From Bacteroidales bacterium (GTDB taxonomy: Bacteria > Bacteroidota > Bacteroidia > Bacteroidales > Muribaculaceae): a stretch of DNA of 64,000 nt. The notes beneath the pieces are model-generated. The model worked only from the letters and a program-made list of their open reading frames with translations. It was not told the DNA's origin and made no database searches. How positions within the stretch are numbered: position 1 is the first letter of the stretch; each line of letters opens with the position of its first letter. The stretch spans positions 682,001-746,000 of the forward strand of contig CP091725.1 in NCBI GenBank assembly GCA_022009815.1, given 5' to 3'. A program made the translations under genes and the position numbers. Of this stretch, positions 19,063-28,588 are shown piece by piece.

Positions 19063-19094
19063 ATTGTAAAACAGAAATAAACGAATTATCTTTG
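19063..19094 (+). promoter_or_regulatory. Promoter of the first exopolysaccharide operon
   Basis: ATTG (19063-19066) and TATCTTTG (19087-19094) are 20 bp apart. The start codon at 19243 is about 150 bp downstream, leaving a long untranslated leader with no gene in it. Confidence 0.7.
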
Positions 19095-19242
19095 CCAATT
19101 AGAAATTGTGTAAGGGAAACTGTGGACAAGTGCAGATGCCGGAAAACTGTGAAAAAACAAGCACTGAGCTTTGTTCATCCCGTGCGCACAATATGCTAAT
19201 ACACAGATTATTGCAAATATTATTTGCGCTGCAAAAACGTAT

Positions 19243-20043
19243 ATGAACAGACTATATATTCTCCTGATTTCGTGCATACTGCTCGTTGGATGTAATTCAA
19301 CGAAAGATGTGGCATATCTTCAAAATCTTGACATCAACAAGCAAGAGAGCATCTCTGCAAGCAAAGGAATCACCATCCAGCCGAAAGACGTGCTGTCAAT
19401 CATCGTCAGCTGCAAAGACGCAGAGCTGGCAGCAATGTTCAACCTGCCCGTAGTGTCTTACCAGACCAACTCCGAAATAGTGTCGTCGACCGGCGGCACG
19501 CAACAGCTGCTCGGCTATGCCGTCGACGAGAGCGGAGAAATCAAACTTCCGGTGCTCGGCAAGATGAAAGTGGCGGGAATGACACGATGGGAAGTGCAGG
19601 AAAAAATCAAAAGCGAGCTCAAAAGCCGTGAGTTGCTGAAAGACATGGTGGTGACCGTAGAATTCCGCAACTTCAAAATCTCAATACTCGGCGAGGTCAA
19701 AAACCCAGGTTCATACAGCATTGAAGGCGACAAAGTCAACGTGCTCGAAGCTATCTCAATGGCTGGCGACCTTACCATCTACGGTCTGCGCGACCAAGTC
19801 TACGTAATCCGCGAGGAAGGAGGAGAGCGCACCGTCTACCGCCTGAATCTCAAGTCGGCGGAAGTGTTCCAGTCGCCCGCCTACTATCTGAAGCAGAACG
19901 ACGTGGTCTACGTGCAGCCCAACAAGGTGCGCGCCGGCGAATCGAACCTCAACGAGAACAGCATGAAGTCTATCGGCATCTGGATTTCGATAGCCTCCCT
20001 GCTCACCACCGTAGCGACGCTCGTTGTCGCGGCAAAGAAATAA
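19243..20043 (+). CDS. Polysaccharide export outer-membrane lipoprotein (Wza-like), copy 1
   Basis: 266 residues from ATG 19243, which opens a lipoprotein signal (LLISCILLVGC). It belongs to the Wza/poly-export family that forms the outer-membrane channel for capsule or exopolysaccharide. Seen: the poly-export domain with GITIQPKDVLSIIVSC and LLGYAVDESGEIKLPVLGK, an SLBB-like segment with VSILGEV-type sequence FKISILGEVKNPGSYSIEG, and a C-terminal hydrophobic helix (IGIWISIASLLTTVATLVV) that may be the membrane-spanning helix of the pore. The Wzc-like kinase follows after 45 bp. A paralogue of the same length lies at 24410, so the locus carries two export modules. Confidence 0.92.
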   Translation: MNRLYILLISCILLVGCNSTKDVAYLQNLDINKQESISASKGITIQPKDVLSIIVSCKDAELAAMFNLPVVSYQTNSEIVSSTGGTQQLLGYAVDESGEIKLPVLGKMKVAGMTRWEVQEKIKSELKSRELLKDMVVTVEFRNFKISILGEVKNPGSYSIEGDKVNVLEAISMAGDLTIYGLRDQVYVIREEGGERTVYRLNLKSAEVFQSPAYYLKQNDVVYVQPNKVRAGESNLNENSMKSIGIWISIASLLTTVATLVVAAKK

Positions 20044-20088
20044 TGACTTAAAAAACACTGCGTAATTTATACATAACATTTATACTAA

Positions 20089-22531
20089 ATGAAGGAAGAC
20101 TACAACAGCATAGGCGCTGTCGAAACGGAAGACCAGAAGAATGAATTCCAACTGAGCGACATGATTTCATGGACACTCTGCCACAAGAAATTTTTCGCAA
20201 TCTCGATAGTCATCTGCGTGGCTCTCGGACTCATCTACGCACAGCGTGCGCAACGCATCTACCAACGCTCGGCGAGCGTAATGCTCCGAAGCGACAACAA
20301 GGGACAGGCTCAAATCAGCGAGTTGGCGGCATTCGCCGACCTCGGCATCGGAAGCACCGGCATCGACGTCTACAACGAGTTGCAGGCATTCCAGTCACCG
20401 CTGCTGATGCAGGACGTTGTCAACCAGCTGCGTCTCAACGTGACCTACAAGAGCAAACTGGATTGGATATGTCACCGACTGGTATGACAAAACGCCAATC
20501 TGCGTAGAATACAAAAACCTTCCCGATCACGTCGGCGAGCAGCCGCTCAACTCCGTGACATTCGTCGCTGAGAAAGAAGGTCAAAGCCAACTGACTGTCA
20601 AGGACTTCAAGATAAACGGCATCAAGAGCGACGCTCCGGCACAAACCGTGAAACTCGGGCAGCCGTTCAAGACGCCCGTAGGCACCGTAGTGCTCAAAGC
20701 GACAAAAGAATACGGCAAAAACTTTGAGCAGGCGGTCATCGTAGGCTATGAGCGTCCGGAGCTCACGGCAAAGTCGTGCCAGACACGTCTCACCGCCGAA
20801 CTTGCCGACAAACTTGCCACCGTAATCAACTTCTCCTACACCGACGCATCCGAGAAGCGTGCCGAAGACGTGCTCAACACCCTTCTTGACGCATACAACG
20901 AGGAGTGGATACGCTACACCAACAAGTCGACCGACAACACAGCCAAGTTTATCGACGAGCGTCTGATGTCAATCGAACGCGAACTCGGCAACGTAGACTC
21001 CGACATCGAACGCTTCAAAAGCTCCAACCGTCTGCTCGACATGAACGCCGAGACGGCACAAGTGACACAAGAATCGAGCAAATATTCAGAGCAGGCATTC
21101 CTTGCCAACAACCAGCTCGCCGTGGCTCGCTTCATCCGCGAATATCTCGTGGACAACACACGCCAGTACGACCTTCTTCCTTCAAACTCTGGCGTTGGAA
21201 GCCAAGCCATCGAGGAGCAGATTGCCGAATACAACAAGAAACTGCTTGACCGTCAACGCCTCGTGGCAAACAGCAGCGACAGCAACCCGTTGGTGTCAGA
21301 CATCAACAACCAGCTGCGCATGATGCGCTCCACAATTCTGCGCTCAGTTGACAACCACATCAGCGCGCTTAAAATTCAAGCCGACCGCCTCTCGGCGCAG
21401 GAAAACGCCATCGAGAACCGCATCTCTGCAGGTCCGGGCAAAGCAAAAGAACTGCTCACAATCGAGCGTCAACAGAAAATCAAGGAGGAGCTCTATCTCT
21501 ACCTGTTGCAGAAACGTGAGGAAAACGAGCTTCAGGCAAGCATCGTGGTCAACAACACCCGCTTGCTCAAGCCAGCCACCGGCGACAGCGTGCCTGTATC
21601 GCCGAAGAAGGGCATCATCCTCGCCGCAGCGTTCATCCTCGGCCTCGCCATCCCTTACGGCTATATGTTTGCGTCAAACATGCTAAACACCAAAGTGCGC
21701 AGTCGCAAAGACCTTGAAGGCTTGGAAGTTCCGGTGCTCGGCGATGTGCCTCTTGCCGACGGAGCGAAGAAATTGAGTTTGATGAGCCGCTTGCTGAAAA
21801 AAGAAAATGAGTCGGAAACACCGCGCATCGTGGTGGAAGACCACAACCGCAACGTCATCAACGAGGCATACCGCGTGGTGCGCACCAACCTTGACTTCAT
21901 GATCGGCGCCAACAAATCGGAAGCCATCATGACCACCTCGCTTTACCCAGGCAGCGGAAAAACGTTTACATCTGTCAATCTCGCCACCGCAATGGCGTTG
22001 AAAAACAAGAAAGTAATCGTTGTCGACCTCGACATCCGTAAAGGCACATTCTCCAAGATGGTCAATTCGCCAAGCACCGGAGTCTGCGCATATCTAAACG
22101 GACAAGTGTCGCTCGACGACATCATCCTGCCATCAAAAACAACAAAACTGTTGTTTGACTCAATACCTGCCGGACACCTCGCACCAAACCCTGCAGAACT
22201 TCTGCTCAGCGACCGTCTGCAGGCAATGATCGACGAGTTGAAGCAACGCTACGACTATGTGTTTGTCGACTGTCCGCCAATCACTATGGTCACCGACGCA
22301 TCGCTCATCGCACCGCATGTTGACCGCACAATCTTCATTGTCCGCGCCGGACTGATGGACCGTCGCACCCTCCCTGAAATCGACGAGATTTACAAGAACA
22401 ACCGCTATAAGAACATGTGCCTGCTGCTCAACGGCAGCGACGAGAGCGGCACATACACCCGCTACGGCTATGGTTACGGATACGGCTATGGATATGGCTA
22501 CGGATACGGCAACGACACCAAGAAACAGTAG
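20089..22531 (+). CDS. Wzc-like tyrosine autokinase/chain-length regulator with (YG)8 tail (frameshifted)
   Basis: About 813 residues after bridging one break near 20465 (one extra base; the second frame continues with VTDWYDKTPICVEYKNLP). Order: N-terminal Wzz domain with first membrane helix (FFAISIVICVALGLIYAQ, about 38-55), long coiled-coil periplasmic region, second membrane helix near GIILAAAFILGLAIPYGYMF, then a cytoplasmic BY-kinase with Walker A YPGSGKTFTSVNLA, Walker A' VIVVDLDIRKGT and Walker B YVFVDCPP. The C-terminus is a tyrosine cluster of eight YG pairs, the expected autophosphorylation site. Cycling of phosphorylation on the tail controls polymer length and export. A phosphatase gene starts 3 bp after its stop. 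Confidence 0.9.
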
Positions 22532-22533
22532 CG

Positions 22534-23244
22534 ATGTTTGGCATATTCTCAAGGAAAAAGTCAATACTCGAAAGCGGCCTGCTTGACGGATTCACCGACC
22601 ACCACAGCCACCTGCTGCCCGGTGTCGACGATGGATTCCAGACAGCCGACCTCACATTGGAAGCGCTCCGCACAATGGAGCAAGCCGGTGTTGCCGACGT
22701 GTGGCTCACGCCCCACATTATGGAGGACGTGCCAAACACCGTCGGCGCGCTCAAGCAGCGCTTCGAGGAATTTTCCGCCACATACAAAGGTTCCATCCGC
22801 CTGCATCTCGCAGCCGAGAACATGATGGACGGCATCTTTGCCAAGCGCTGGCGTCAGCGCGACATTCTGATGCTCGGCGACAACCATCCGCTTATTGAGA
22901 CAAGCTATTTCCGCGCGCCGATAGAGATGCGCGGACTGATAGGAGAAATGCTCAACGCCGGTCTGCGCCCCATTCTCGCGCACCCCGAACGCTACAAATA
23001 CATGGAGCAGTCGGACTATGAGGAGCTGAAGCAACTCGGGCTGCTGTTCCAGCTCAATCTCGGCTCAATAGCCGGATGCTACAGCAAGCACACCAAGGAA
23101 AAGGCGGAGTGGCTGCTTGAAAACGGGCATTACGACCTCATGGGCAGCGACATACACAACCTGCGCTTCTACAACCACACCATCAACGAGCCCCTGCCCA
23201 AAAAGGTGATAGAAGCCATGAGACAGATTCCAAACCACTTATAA
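22534..23244 (+). CDS. CpsB/YwqE-type tyrosine phosphatase (PHP family)
   Basis: 237 residues; the ATG at 22534 lies 2 bp after the Wzc stop. It is a metal-dependent PHP-fold phosphatase expected to dephosphorylate the tyrosine tail of the adjacent kinase. Metal ligands are visible: DHHSHLLPGVDDG near residue 22, the TPHIM motif near 60, the Glu of HLAAENMMDG near 88, ILAHPERY near 148, and GSDIHNL near 210. Kinase and phosphatase encoded back to back is the usual arrangement in capsule loci of this type. Known function, clear motifs; the link to this kinase is from position. Confidence 0.92.
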   Translation: MFGIFSRKKSILESGLLDGFTDHHSHLLPGVDDGFQTADLTLEALRTMEQAGVADVWLTPHIMEDVPNTVGALKQRFEEFSATYKGSIRLHLAAENMMDGIFAKRWRQRDILMLGDNHPLIETSYFRAPIEMRGLIGEMLNAGLRPILAHPERYKYMEQSDYEELKQLGLLFQLNLGSIAGCYSKHTKEKAEWLLENGHYDLMGSDIHNLRFYNHTINEPLPKKVIEAMRQIPNHL

Positions 23245-23255
23245 ACACAGGCATC

Positions 23256-24248
23256 ATGAAAGTCACGATTATCGGCGGCAGCGGATTCATCGGCACCCGC
23301 ATTGTAGACCATTTCACGCAGTTCAAGGGCTACGATTTCCGCATAGTCGACATTCGTGAGAGCCATTTCTTCAACGACATCACCGCCATCGGCGACGTGC
23401 GCAACCAGCAACAGATGGACAGCGCCCTTGCCGGTACCGACCTCGTGATACTTCTCGCCGCACAGCACCGCGACAACGTGACTCCCACATCGCTCTACTA
23501 CGACACCAACGTGGGCGGAATGCGCACCACGCTGCGCGCCATGGAGCGCAACGGCGTGAAACGTATCCTCTTCTTCTCTTCGGTGGCAGTCTACGGCATC
23601 AACAAAGACAACCCCGACGAAACCTCGCCGAAAGACCCGTTCAACCACTACGGCAAATCGAAATGGCAGGCGGAGCAACTGCTGCAGGAATGGCACACGA
23701 TGCACGCCGACTGGAACATCAACGTGGTGCGCCCCACCGTAACCTTCGGAGAGCGCAACCGCGGCAACGTGTACAACTTGCTCCATCAGATACAAAGCCG
23801 TCACTTCCTGATGGTTGGCAACGGTCGCAACCGCAAGTCGATGGCATACGTAGGCAACATCGTGGCCTTCGTGAAATTTCTCATCGACAACTACACATCG
23901 GGCTACAACGTGTTCAACTACATCGACAAGCCCGACTACGACATGAACCAACTTGTGCAACACGTGGAGACAGTGTTGCAGAAACGCTTGCCGGCAATTC
24001 GCATCCCCTACGCCATAGGGATGGCTGGCGGCTACTGCCTCGACGCTCTGGCATGGCTGCTGCGCCGCAAATTCGCCATCAGCGCCGTCCGCGTCAAGAA
24101 ATTCTGCGCCACCACCGAATACGACGCCACACGCATGCAACAGACCGGCTTCAAACCGCCATACACGCTCGCCGATGGACTTGCACGGACTCTTGAATTC
24201 GAATTCATCCATCCCCGCGGCGACAAAATCACCTACGAAACGGAATAA
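23256..24248 (+). CDS. NAD-dependent nucleotide-sugar epimerase/dehydratase (extended SDR)
   Basis: 330 residues of the extended short-chain dehydrogenase type. Seen: the dinucleotide-binding start VTIIGGSGFIGTRIVDHF, VILLAAQHRD in the strand after the nucleotide, the catalytic Ser region FFSSVAVYG, and the catalytic pair in HYGKSKWQAEQLL (YxxxK). The C-terminal part holds the substrate domain (RPTVTFGERNRGNVYNL). It probably makes or modifies a nucleotide sugar for the polysaccharide exported by the neighbouring Wza/Wzc proteins. The exact reaction cannot be deduced. It follows the phosphatase gene by 11 bp and ends the first operon; a new promoter lies 80 bp after its stop. Confidence 0.9.
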   Translation: MKVTIIGGSGFIGTRIVDHFTQFKGYDFRIVDIRESHFFNDITAIGDVRNQQQMDSALAGTDLVILLAAQHRDNVTPTSLYYDTNVGGMRTTLRAMERNGVKRILFFSSVAVYGINKDNPDETSPKDPFNHYGKSKWQAEQLLQEWHTMHADWNINVVRPTVTFGERNRGNVYNLLHQIQSRHFLMVGNGRNRKSMAYVGNIVAFVKFLIDNYTSGYNVFNYIDKPDYDMNQLVQHVETVLQKRLPAIRIPYAIGMAGGYCLDALAWLLRRKFAISAVRVKKFCATTEYDATRMQQTGFKPPYTLADGLARTLEFEFIHPRGDKITYETE

Positions 24249-24327
24249 TCCCCGCCTAAGGTTGCTGAATTTTAGAAATTGCCGATATTTTAACACCATA
24301 TATCGCTACGTTTTTAGCGAATAATGC

Positions 24328-24335
24328 TATCTTTG
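24328..24335 (+). promoter_or_regulatory. Promoter -7 box of the second exopolysaccharide module
   Basis: TATCTTTG matches TAnnTTTG and lies 75 bp before the second wza-like gene; no convincing -33 element is seen. Confidence 0.65.
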
Positions 24336-24409
24336 CATATTGGATGAGTTCCGCCAAGCGGCAGTCCACACAGACTAAATTATTGAAATCATATTGAAAT
24401 AAGGAAATT

Positions 24410-25213
24410 ATGCATTCAACGACACGTATTATATTGTTTTTAAGCCTGATTTTGCTCGTATCTTCCTGCAAGACATCGGAAAAGGTGCTCTACCTGCAAG
24501 ACGTGAAAGTAGACACACCTGAAAAGATTGAAAACTCACAGGTAATCAAAATCGAGCCTAAAGACATGCTCTCCATCGTGGTGTCGAGCAGCGACCCTGC
24601 TGTGGCTAAAATCTTCAACCTGCCGGTATCAGCCACCCAGGCAGGAACCGACCGTGCCGGATATGGCAACTACCTGCTCGGATATGTGGTTGACAACGAA
24701 GGTTATATCGACTTCCCTATCCTCGGCAAAATCAAAGCTTCGGGCTTGAGCCGCTGGCAACTGCAGGAACAGATAACCCAGGCTCTCGCCGAAAAGAAGA
24801 TGCTCACCGACGGACTTGTGACCGTAGAATTCATGAATTTCAAAGTGTCGATTCTCGGCGAGGTCACCAACCCGGGAACATACACCATAAACAGCGACAA
24901 AGTAACTGTACTCGAAGCGATTGCCATGGCCAAAGACCTGACAATCTTCGGCGAGCGCGACCATGTGTACGTAATTCGCGAAGAAGACGGACAACGCAAG
25001 TCGTACCAACTCGACCTCCGTTCAGCCGACATCTTCAAGTCGCCAGCCTACTACCTGAAACAGAACGATGTGGTCTATGTGCAACCCAACAGCGTGCGCG
25101 CCGGGCAGTCGACCATCAACCAGAACGCGATGAAATCGGTGTCGCTCTGGATCTCAATCGCCTCGCTGCTCACATCGATAGGCGTGCTCGTAGTCAACAT
25201 TGCAAAAGACTAA
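24410..25213 (+). CDS. Polysaccharide export outer-membrane lipoprotein (Wza-like), copy 2
   Basis: 267 residues, a paralogue of the protein encoded at 19243 with the same order of parts: lipoprotein signal (LILLVSSC), poly-export domain (VIKIEPKDMLSIVVSS, YLLGYVVDNEGYIDFPILGK), SLBB-like segment (FKVSILGEVTNPGTYTINS) and C-terminal helix (VSLWISIASLLTSIGVLVV). Several stretches are near-identical to copy 1 (for example KSPAYYLKQNDVVYVQPN against QSPAYYLKQNDVVYVQPN), so the two arose by duplication. It forms the outer-membrane exit channel for a polysaccharide, paired with the kinase encoded 38 bp downstream. Its own promoter suggests it can be expressed apart from copy 1. Confidence 0.92.
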   Translation: MHSTTRIILFLSLILLVSSCKTSEKVLYLQDVKVDTPEKIENSQVIKIEPKDMLSIVVSSSDPAVAKIFNLPVSATQAGTDRAGYGNYLLGYVVDNEGYIDFPILGKIKASGLSRWQLQEQITQALAEKKMLTDGLVTVEFMNFKVSILGEVTNPGTYTINSDKVTVLEAIAMAKDLTIFGERDHVYVIREEDGQRKSYQLDLRSADIFKSPAYYLKQNDVVYVQPNSVRAGQSTINQNAMKSVSLWISIASLLTSIGVLVVNIAKD

Positions 25214-25251
25214 TACGCAAGCATTAATACAATACCTCACCTTAAAATCAC

Positions 25252-27549
25252 ATGCAAACAATATCAAGTCGAGACCGCATAATGCACCGCAGTGCGCTTA
25301 CGTTGCGCACATACATCCGTTGGATGAGGCGGTTCTACGGCTATGCCATAGCGTTTGTCGTGATTTGCGTGTTTGGGCTGAGCGCCTACAACTATTATGT
25401 CACCCCCGCGGTGAAACGCCAGTCGATGTTTGCAATGAAATATCTCGACGCCAACGTGTTCACCAACCAGCGTTTCGGCGACGACCCATTTGCCATCAAG
25501 CCGTTTGCCACAGGTCTGCAACTTGATGACGGCATCCAACTTGTCAAGTCGCAAGTGTTCTGCGAGCAGATAGTCAAAGATCTGTCGCTCAACGTGACAC
25601 AATATGAAATCCAGTCATTCGGCAAGCGCGTCGACCTTTACGGCAGCGAGCCTCTCGACGTTGCCCTGAACATCCCCGACGACGCATCGGCAAAAATAAC
25701 CGCCCTCATCTCTGCCGACGGCAAAACAGCCACTGCGACAAGCCTCGAGATTGACGGCGACGACAAGCCCACATCGGCTGTCGACATTTCTCTCACAGCC
25801 ACTCGTTTTACGAAAAATTACGCAGGCAAGAAAATAGAAATCAGCATAACTCCAATCGACAAAACCGCCCACCGCATAAGCAAAAGCATCGATGTGGTGC
25901 AGACGGCTCAATTCACCGACGTGCTGACTTGCACATACTCCGACCACGTGGTCCAACGCGCCGACGATATTCTGAACGACATCCCATTGGTCTACGACCG
26001 AATATGGGCACAGTGGAACAGCAACGACGCCCAGAAATTCATCGATGCCGTCGACAAGCGTCTCGCCGTGCATACAGAGGCGCTCGAAAAAAACGAGGCC
26101 AGCATCGAGCAGACGCTGCGCAATGGAAACACGAACGACATCAGCCTCACCTACAACCAACTGCTGGCGCAGAAGGCCGCCGACACGCAGTCGCTCGTAG
26201 GCATTGAGACTGAGATAAAGGCAACCGAGGCCGTGGCATCGCAACTGGCAGCCGACAAAAATGCCGACCGTCCGATAGCCGCCGCTACAGATATCGTAAA
26301 AAGCATCGGACTGCAGAAAGCCGTGGCTGCATACAACGGAACCATAGCCAAACGCGAACATCTGCGCGAGAATGCCGGCACTGCCAACAATGCGTTTGCC
26401 GAAGTCACACAGCAACTTAAAGCCATGCACAACGACATTGAGGCTTCGGTGACAAACCATATCGCTTCGCTCCGCATCGAATGCGGCAAACTGAAGTCGC
26501 GCATCGCCGCCACCGACAACCGTCTTGCCAACCTGTCGCACACACAGGCCGCCATCAACCGCCAGGCGCGCATGCACAAAAACATCGAAAGTCAATACTA
26601 CTACCTGCAAGGCAAACGCGGCAACGACCCGCTCGCCATCAACAACATCTCGGAAGCCGTGCGCGTTGTGGCACCGGCATCGGGCACCGAAGAACCGTCG
26701 CGGCTCACTCCGTGGATAATCGCAGCCCTCGGCTTGTTGCTCGGCGGCGTGGTGATTCCTATCGCCGTGATTTTCATTGCGTTCATCACCGATAACCACG
26801 TGCGCGACCGCTACGACTTCATCGGCATCAACATCCCGCTGATTGGACAAATACCGCTTCTTAAAAACGTCACATTCTCGCGACGCATGCGCATAAAGTT
26901 CAATTACGGGCTAAGGAGCCTCACGCCACCCGACTTGACAAACAAAGATTTCGGCAAAGAGGCGTTCCTGATGCTTCGCTCCGAACTCGACCACCACTTG
27001 GCCAAGTTCAACGACGTGCCGGTGTGCATCTGCACATCGTTCAACCCCGGCAGCGGCAAATCGTATGTGGCAATCAACACCGCCTCAGCAGAGGCTAAGA
27101 AAGGCAAACGCGTGCTGCTCGTCGACCTCGACATACGACGCGCATCCCTCAGCAAGCGCATCAACTCGCCGTCGCGCGGCGCAACCTCATACCTCGACGG
27201 ATCGTGCACCGACCTCGACAGCCTGATTGTGCACGACAAAAGCGCGGGAATCGACATCTTGCCGTCGGGCACCATCCGCCCCAACCCGGCAGAACTGCTT
27301 GAGCACGAGGCTCTCGACGAAATGTTTGAACGCCTGCGCCAACGCTACGACTACATCTTCATCGACTGCGCTCCTATACAGCTTGTGACCGACACCCACG
27401 TACTGGCCCGTGTGGCAAGCCACACCATCTTCGTGGCGCGCATCGGACTCCTCGACCGCCGCCAGCTGTCGATGCTGAAAATGATCCGCGACAACAACGA
27501 GCTGCCAAACATGCTGTTGGTGCTTAACGCCGTAGACAACGAAAACTAA
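25252..27549 (+). CDS. Wzc-like chain-length regulator/kinase, copy 2, without tyrosine tail
   Basis: 765 residues. The first membrane helix is near 25-45 (GYAIAFVVICVFGLSAYNYY), followed by a long helical periplasmic region, a second helix (IIAALGLLLGGVVIPIAVIF, about 485-505) and a C-terminal P-loop kinase-like domain: Walker A FNPGSGKSYVAINTA, Walker A' VLLVDLDIRRASL, Walker B YIFIDCAP. Unlike copy 1 it ends NAVDNEN with no tyrosine cluster, so it may assemble with Wza copy 2 without the usual autophosphorylation switch, or be phosphorylated elsewhere. An internal ATG at 25282 is a possible alternative start. It ends 90 bp before the tmRNA gene. Confidence 0.9.
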   Translation: MQTISSRDRIMHRSALTLRTYIRWMRRFYGYAIAFVVICVFGLSAYNYYVTPAVKRQSMFAMKYLDANVFTNQRFGDDPFAIKPFATGLQLDDGIQLVKSQVFCEQIVKDLSLNVTQYEIQSFGKRVDLYGSEPLDVALNIPDDASAKITALISADGKTATATSLEIDGDDKPTSAVDISLTATRFTKNYAGKKIEISITPIDKTAHRISKSIDVVQTAQFTDVLTCTYSDHVVQRADDILNDIPLVYDRIWAQWNSNDAQKFIDAVDKRLAVHTEALEKNEASIEQTLRNGNTNDISLTYNQLLAQKAADTQSLVGIETEIKATEAVASQLAADKNADRPIAAATDIVKSIGLQKAVAAYNGTIAKREHLRENAGTANNAFAEVTQQLKAMHNDIEASVTNHIASLRIECGKLKSRIAATDNRLANLSHTQAAINRQARMHKNIESQYYYLQGKRGNDPLAINNISEAVRVVAPASGTEEPSRLTPWIIAALGLLLGGVVIPIAVIFIAFITDNHVRDRYDFIGINIPLIGQIPLLKNVTFSRRMRIKFNYGLRSLTPPDLTNKDFGKEAFLMLRSELDHHLAKFNDVPVCICTSFNPGSGKSYVAINTASAEAKKGKRVLLVDLDIRRASLSKRINSPSRGATSYLDGSCTDLDSLIVHDKSAGIDILPSGTIRPNPAELLEHEALDEMFERLRQRYDYIFIDCAPIQLVTDTHVLARVASHTIFVARIGLLDRRQLSMLKMIRDNNELPNMLLVLNAVDNEN

Positions 27550-27569
27550 CAAAAATTTTTCAACAAAAA

Positions 27570-27601
27570 TTTGGAGATTGGTTGCGGAAGCATTACTTTT
27601 G
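27570..27601 (+). promoter_or_regulatory. Promoter of tmRNA
   Basis: TTTG (27570-27573) and TACTTTTG (27594-27601) are separated by exactly 20 bp, a full consensus match, about 38 bp before the mature tmRNA end. Confidence 0.85.
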
Positions 27602-27638
27602 CAACCCACATATCACGTATGTGTCTCGAAAAAACATT

Positions 27639-28034
27639 GGGGATGACCGGTTTTGACAGCGTGTAGAGGTGGTATGTAAGCATGCAGAGCGATGATGGCT
27701 ATGCTCTATAATCTCAGACATCAACAATTTAACTGGCGAAAATAACTACGCTCTCGCTGCCTAACCGAAGCACAGTAAGTTAGCTTTATTTCTGCCACAG
27801 TGGCAGAAACGAGACATCACCCGATTGCCTTGCTCTGAGACGTTTCGATAAGGTGGTGCTAATAAAATCGGAGCTGGGACGGCTTGTTCTCCGGTAGCTG
27901 TCCGAGATTTTAGGAGATAAGCCTTGGGTTGGTAGTTTTGATCCTGCCCACGGTCGAAAACCAAGTCAAAACTAAGCATGTAGAAAGCATATTAGTTCCA
28001 CGTTTGGACGAGAGTTCGAATCTCTCCATCTCCA
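27639..28034 (+). ncRNA. ssrA: Transfer-messenger RNA
   Basis: tmRNA rescues ribosomes stalled on broken mRNA. The tRNA-like ends pair: 5' GGGGATG with 3' CATCTCC, preceded by the T-arm GAGAGTTCGAATCTCTC. Near the 5' end GACCGGTTTTGACAGCG is the usual conserved start. The tag reading frame at about 27738-27767 encodes GENNYALAA followed by TAA, the tag known from Bacteroidota. The gene has its own consensus promoter and is followed at once by a 15-bp perfect terminator hairpin. CCA is only partly encoded (AC). Confidence 0.97.
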
Positions 28035-28037
28035 CTT

Positions 28038-28075
28038 AAACACCGCAGGTTTGCACAAACCTGCGGTGTTTCTAT
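28038..28075 (+). terminator. Terminator of tmRNA
   Basis: AAACACCGCAGGTTT and AAACCTGCGGTGTTT form a perfect 15-bp stem with a 4-base loop, starting 3 bases after the tmRNA. Confidence 0.92.
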
Positions 28076-28147
28076 TTCATTTGATTCCGTTTTGTTGTAT
28101 GGAAAATTTGGGTTGCAGCATGTCACCTGTCTGCATGCTCCTTCTAC

Positions 28148-28460
28148 AACCGCTCTTCGGCGGTAGCGGCGCATGTCACCATTGTCACGGGGTAGGCAAG
28201 CCAACCCCGTGCTAACTTCTGGAACCGCGCTTCGGCGGTAGCGGCATGTCGCCATTGTCTCGGGTGGGATGGCCAACCCCGGGCTGACTTCAGAAACCGC
28301 GCTTCGGCGGTAGCGGCATGTCGCCGTCGTCTCGGGTGGGATGGCCAACCACGGGCTGACTTCTGGAACCGCGCTTCGGTGGTAGCGGCATGTCGCCGTC
28401 GTCTCGGGTGGGCTGGGCCAACCACGTGCTGACTTCTGAAACCGCGCTTCGGCGATTTTG
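28148..28460. repeat. Intergenic tandem repeat, period about 72 bp, four full copies plus a partial
   Basis: Units begin with AACCGC(G)CTTCGGCGGT at 28148, 28223, 28295, 28367 and 28440, giving spacings of 75, 72, 72 and 73 bp. Each unit holds GTAGCGGCATGTCGCC, a TCTCGGGTGGG box and GGCCAACC...GGGCTGACTTCTG. The first copy is the most diverged and the last is cut short. All three minus-strand frames are open across most of the array because the unit is close to a multiple of three and lacks stops; I do not regard these as genes. The array fills the gap between the tmRNA terminator and an ABC-transporter promoter. Confidence 0.88.
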
Positions 28461-28514
28461 CTGGGTGTCGAAGATTTTAGCAAGCATTAATTTGTGTTAA
28501 ATTCTTGAGTTGCT

Positions 28515-28545
28515 ATTGTTTTCCCAAAATTTTGATATAGCTTTG
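28515..28545 (+). promoter_or_regulatory. Promoter of the ABC-transporter/GntR operon
   Basis: ATTG (28515-28518) and TAGCTTTG (28538-28545) are 19 bp apart, 43 bp before the first gene. Confidence 0.65.
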
Positions 28546-28588
28546 CAGTGTACTAATCAACTAATATACTCAAACTGGTATACAAAAA

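Noticed and set aside
28144..28487. Overlapping open frames on the minus strand across the 72-bp repeat
   Set aside because: Three frames are open at once because the repeat lacks stops and is near a multiple of three; there is no ribosome site, and composition follows the repeat.
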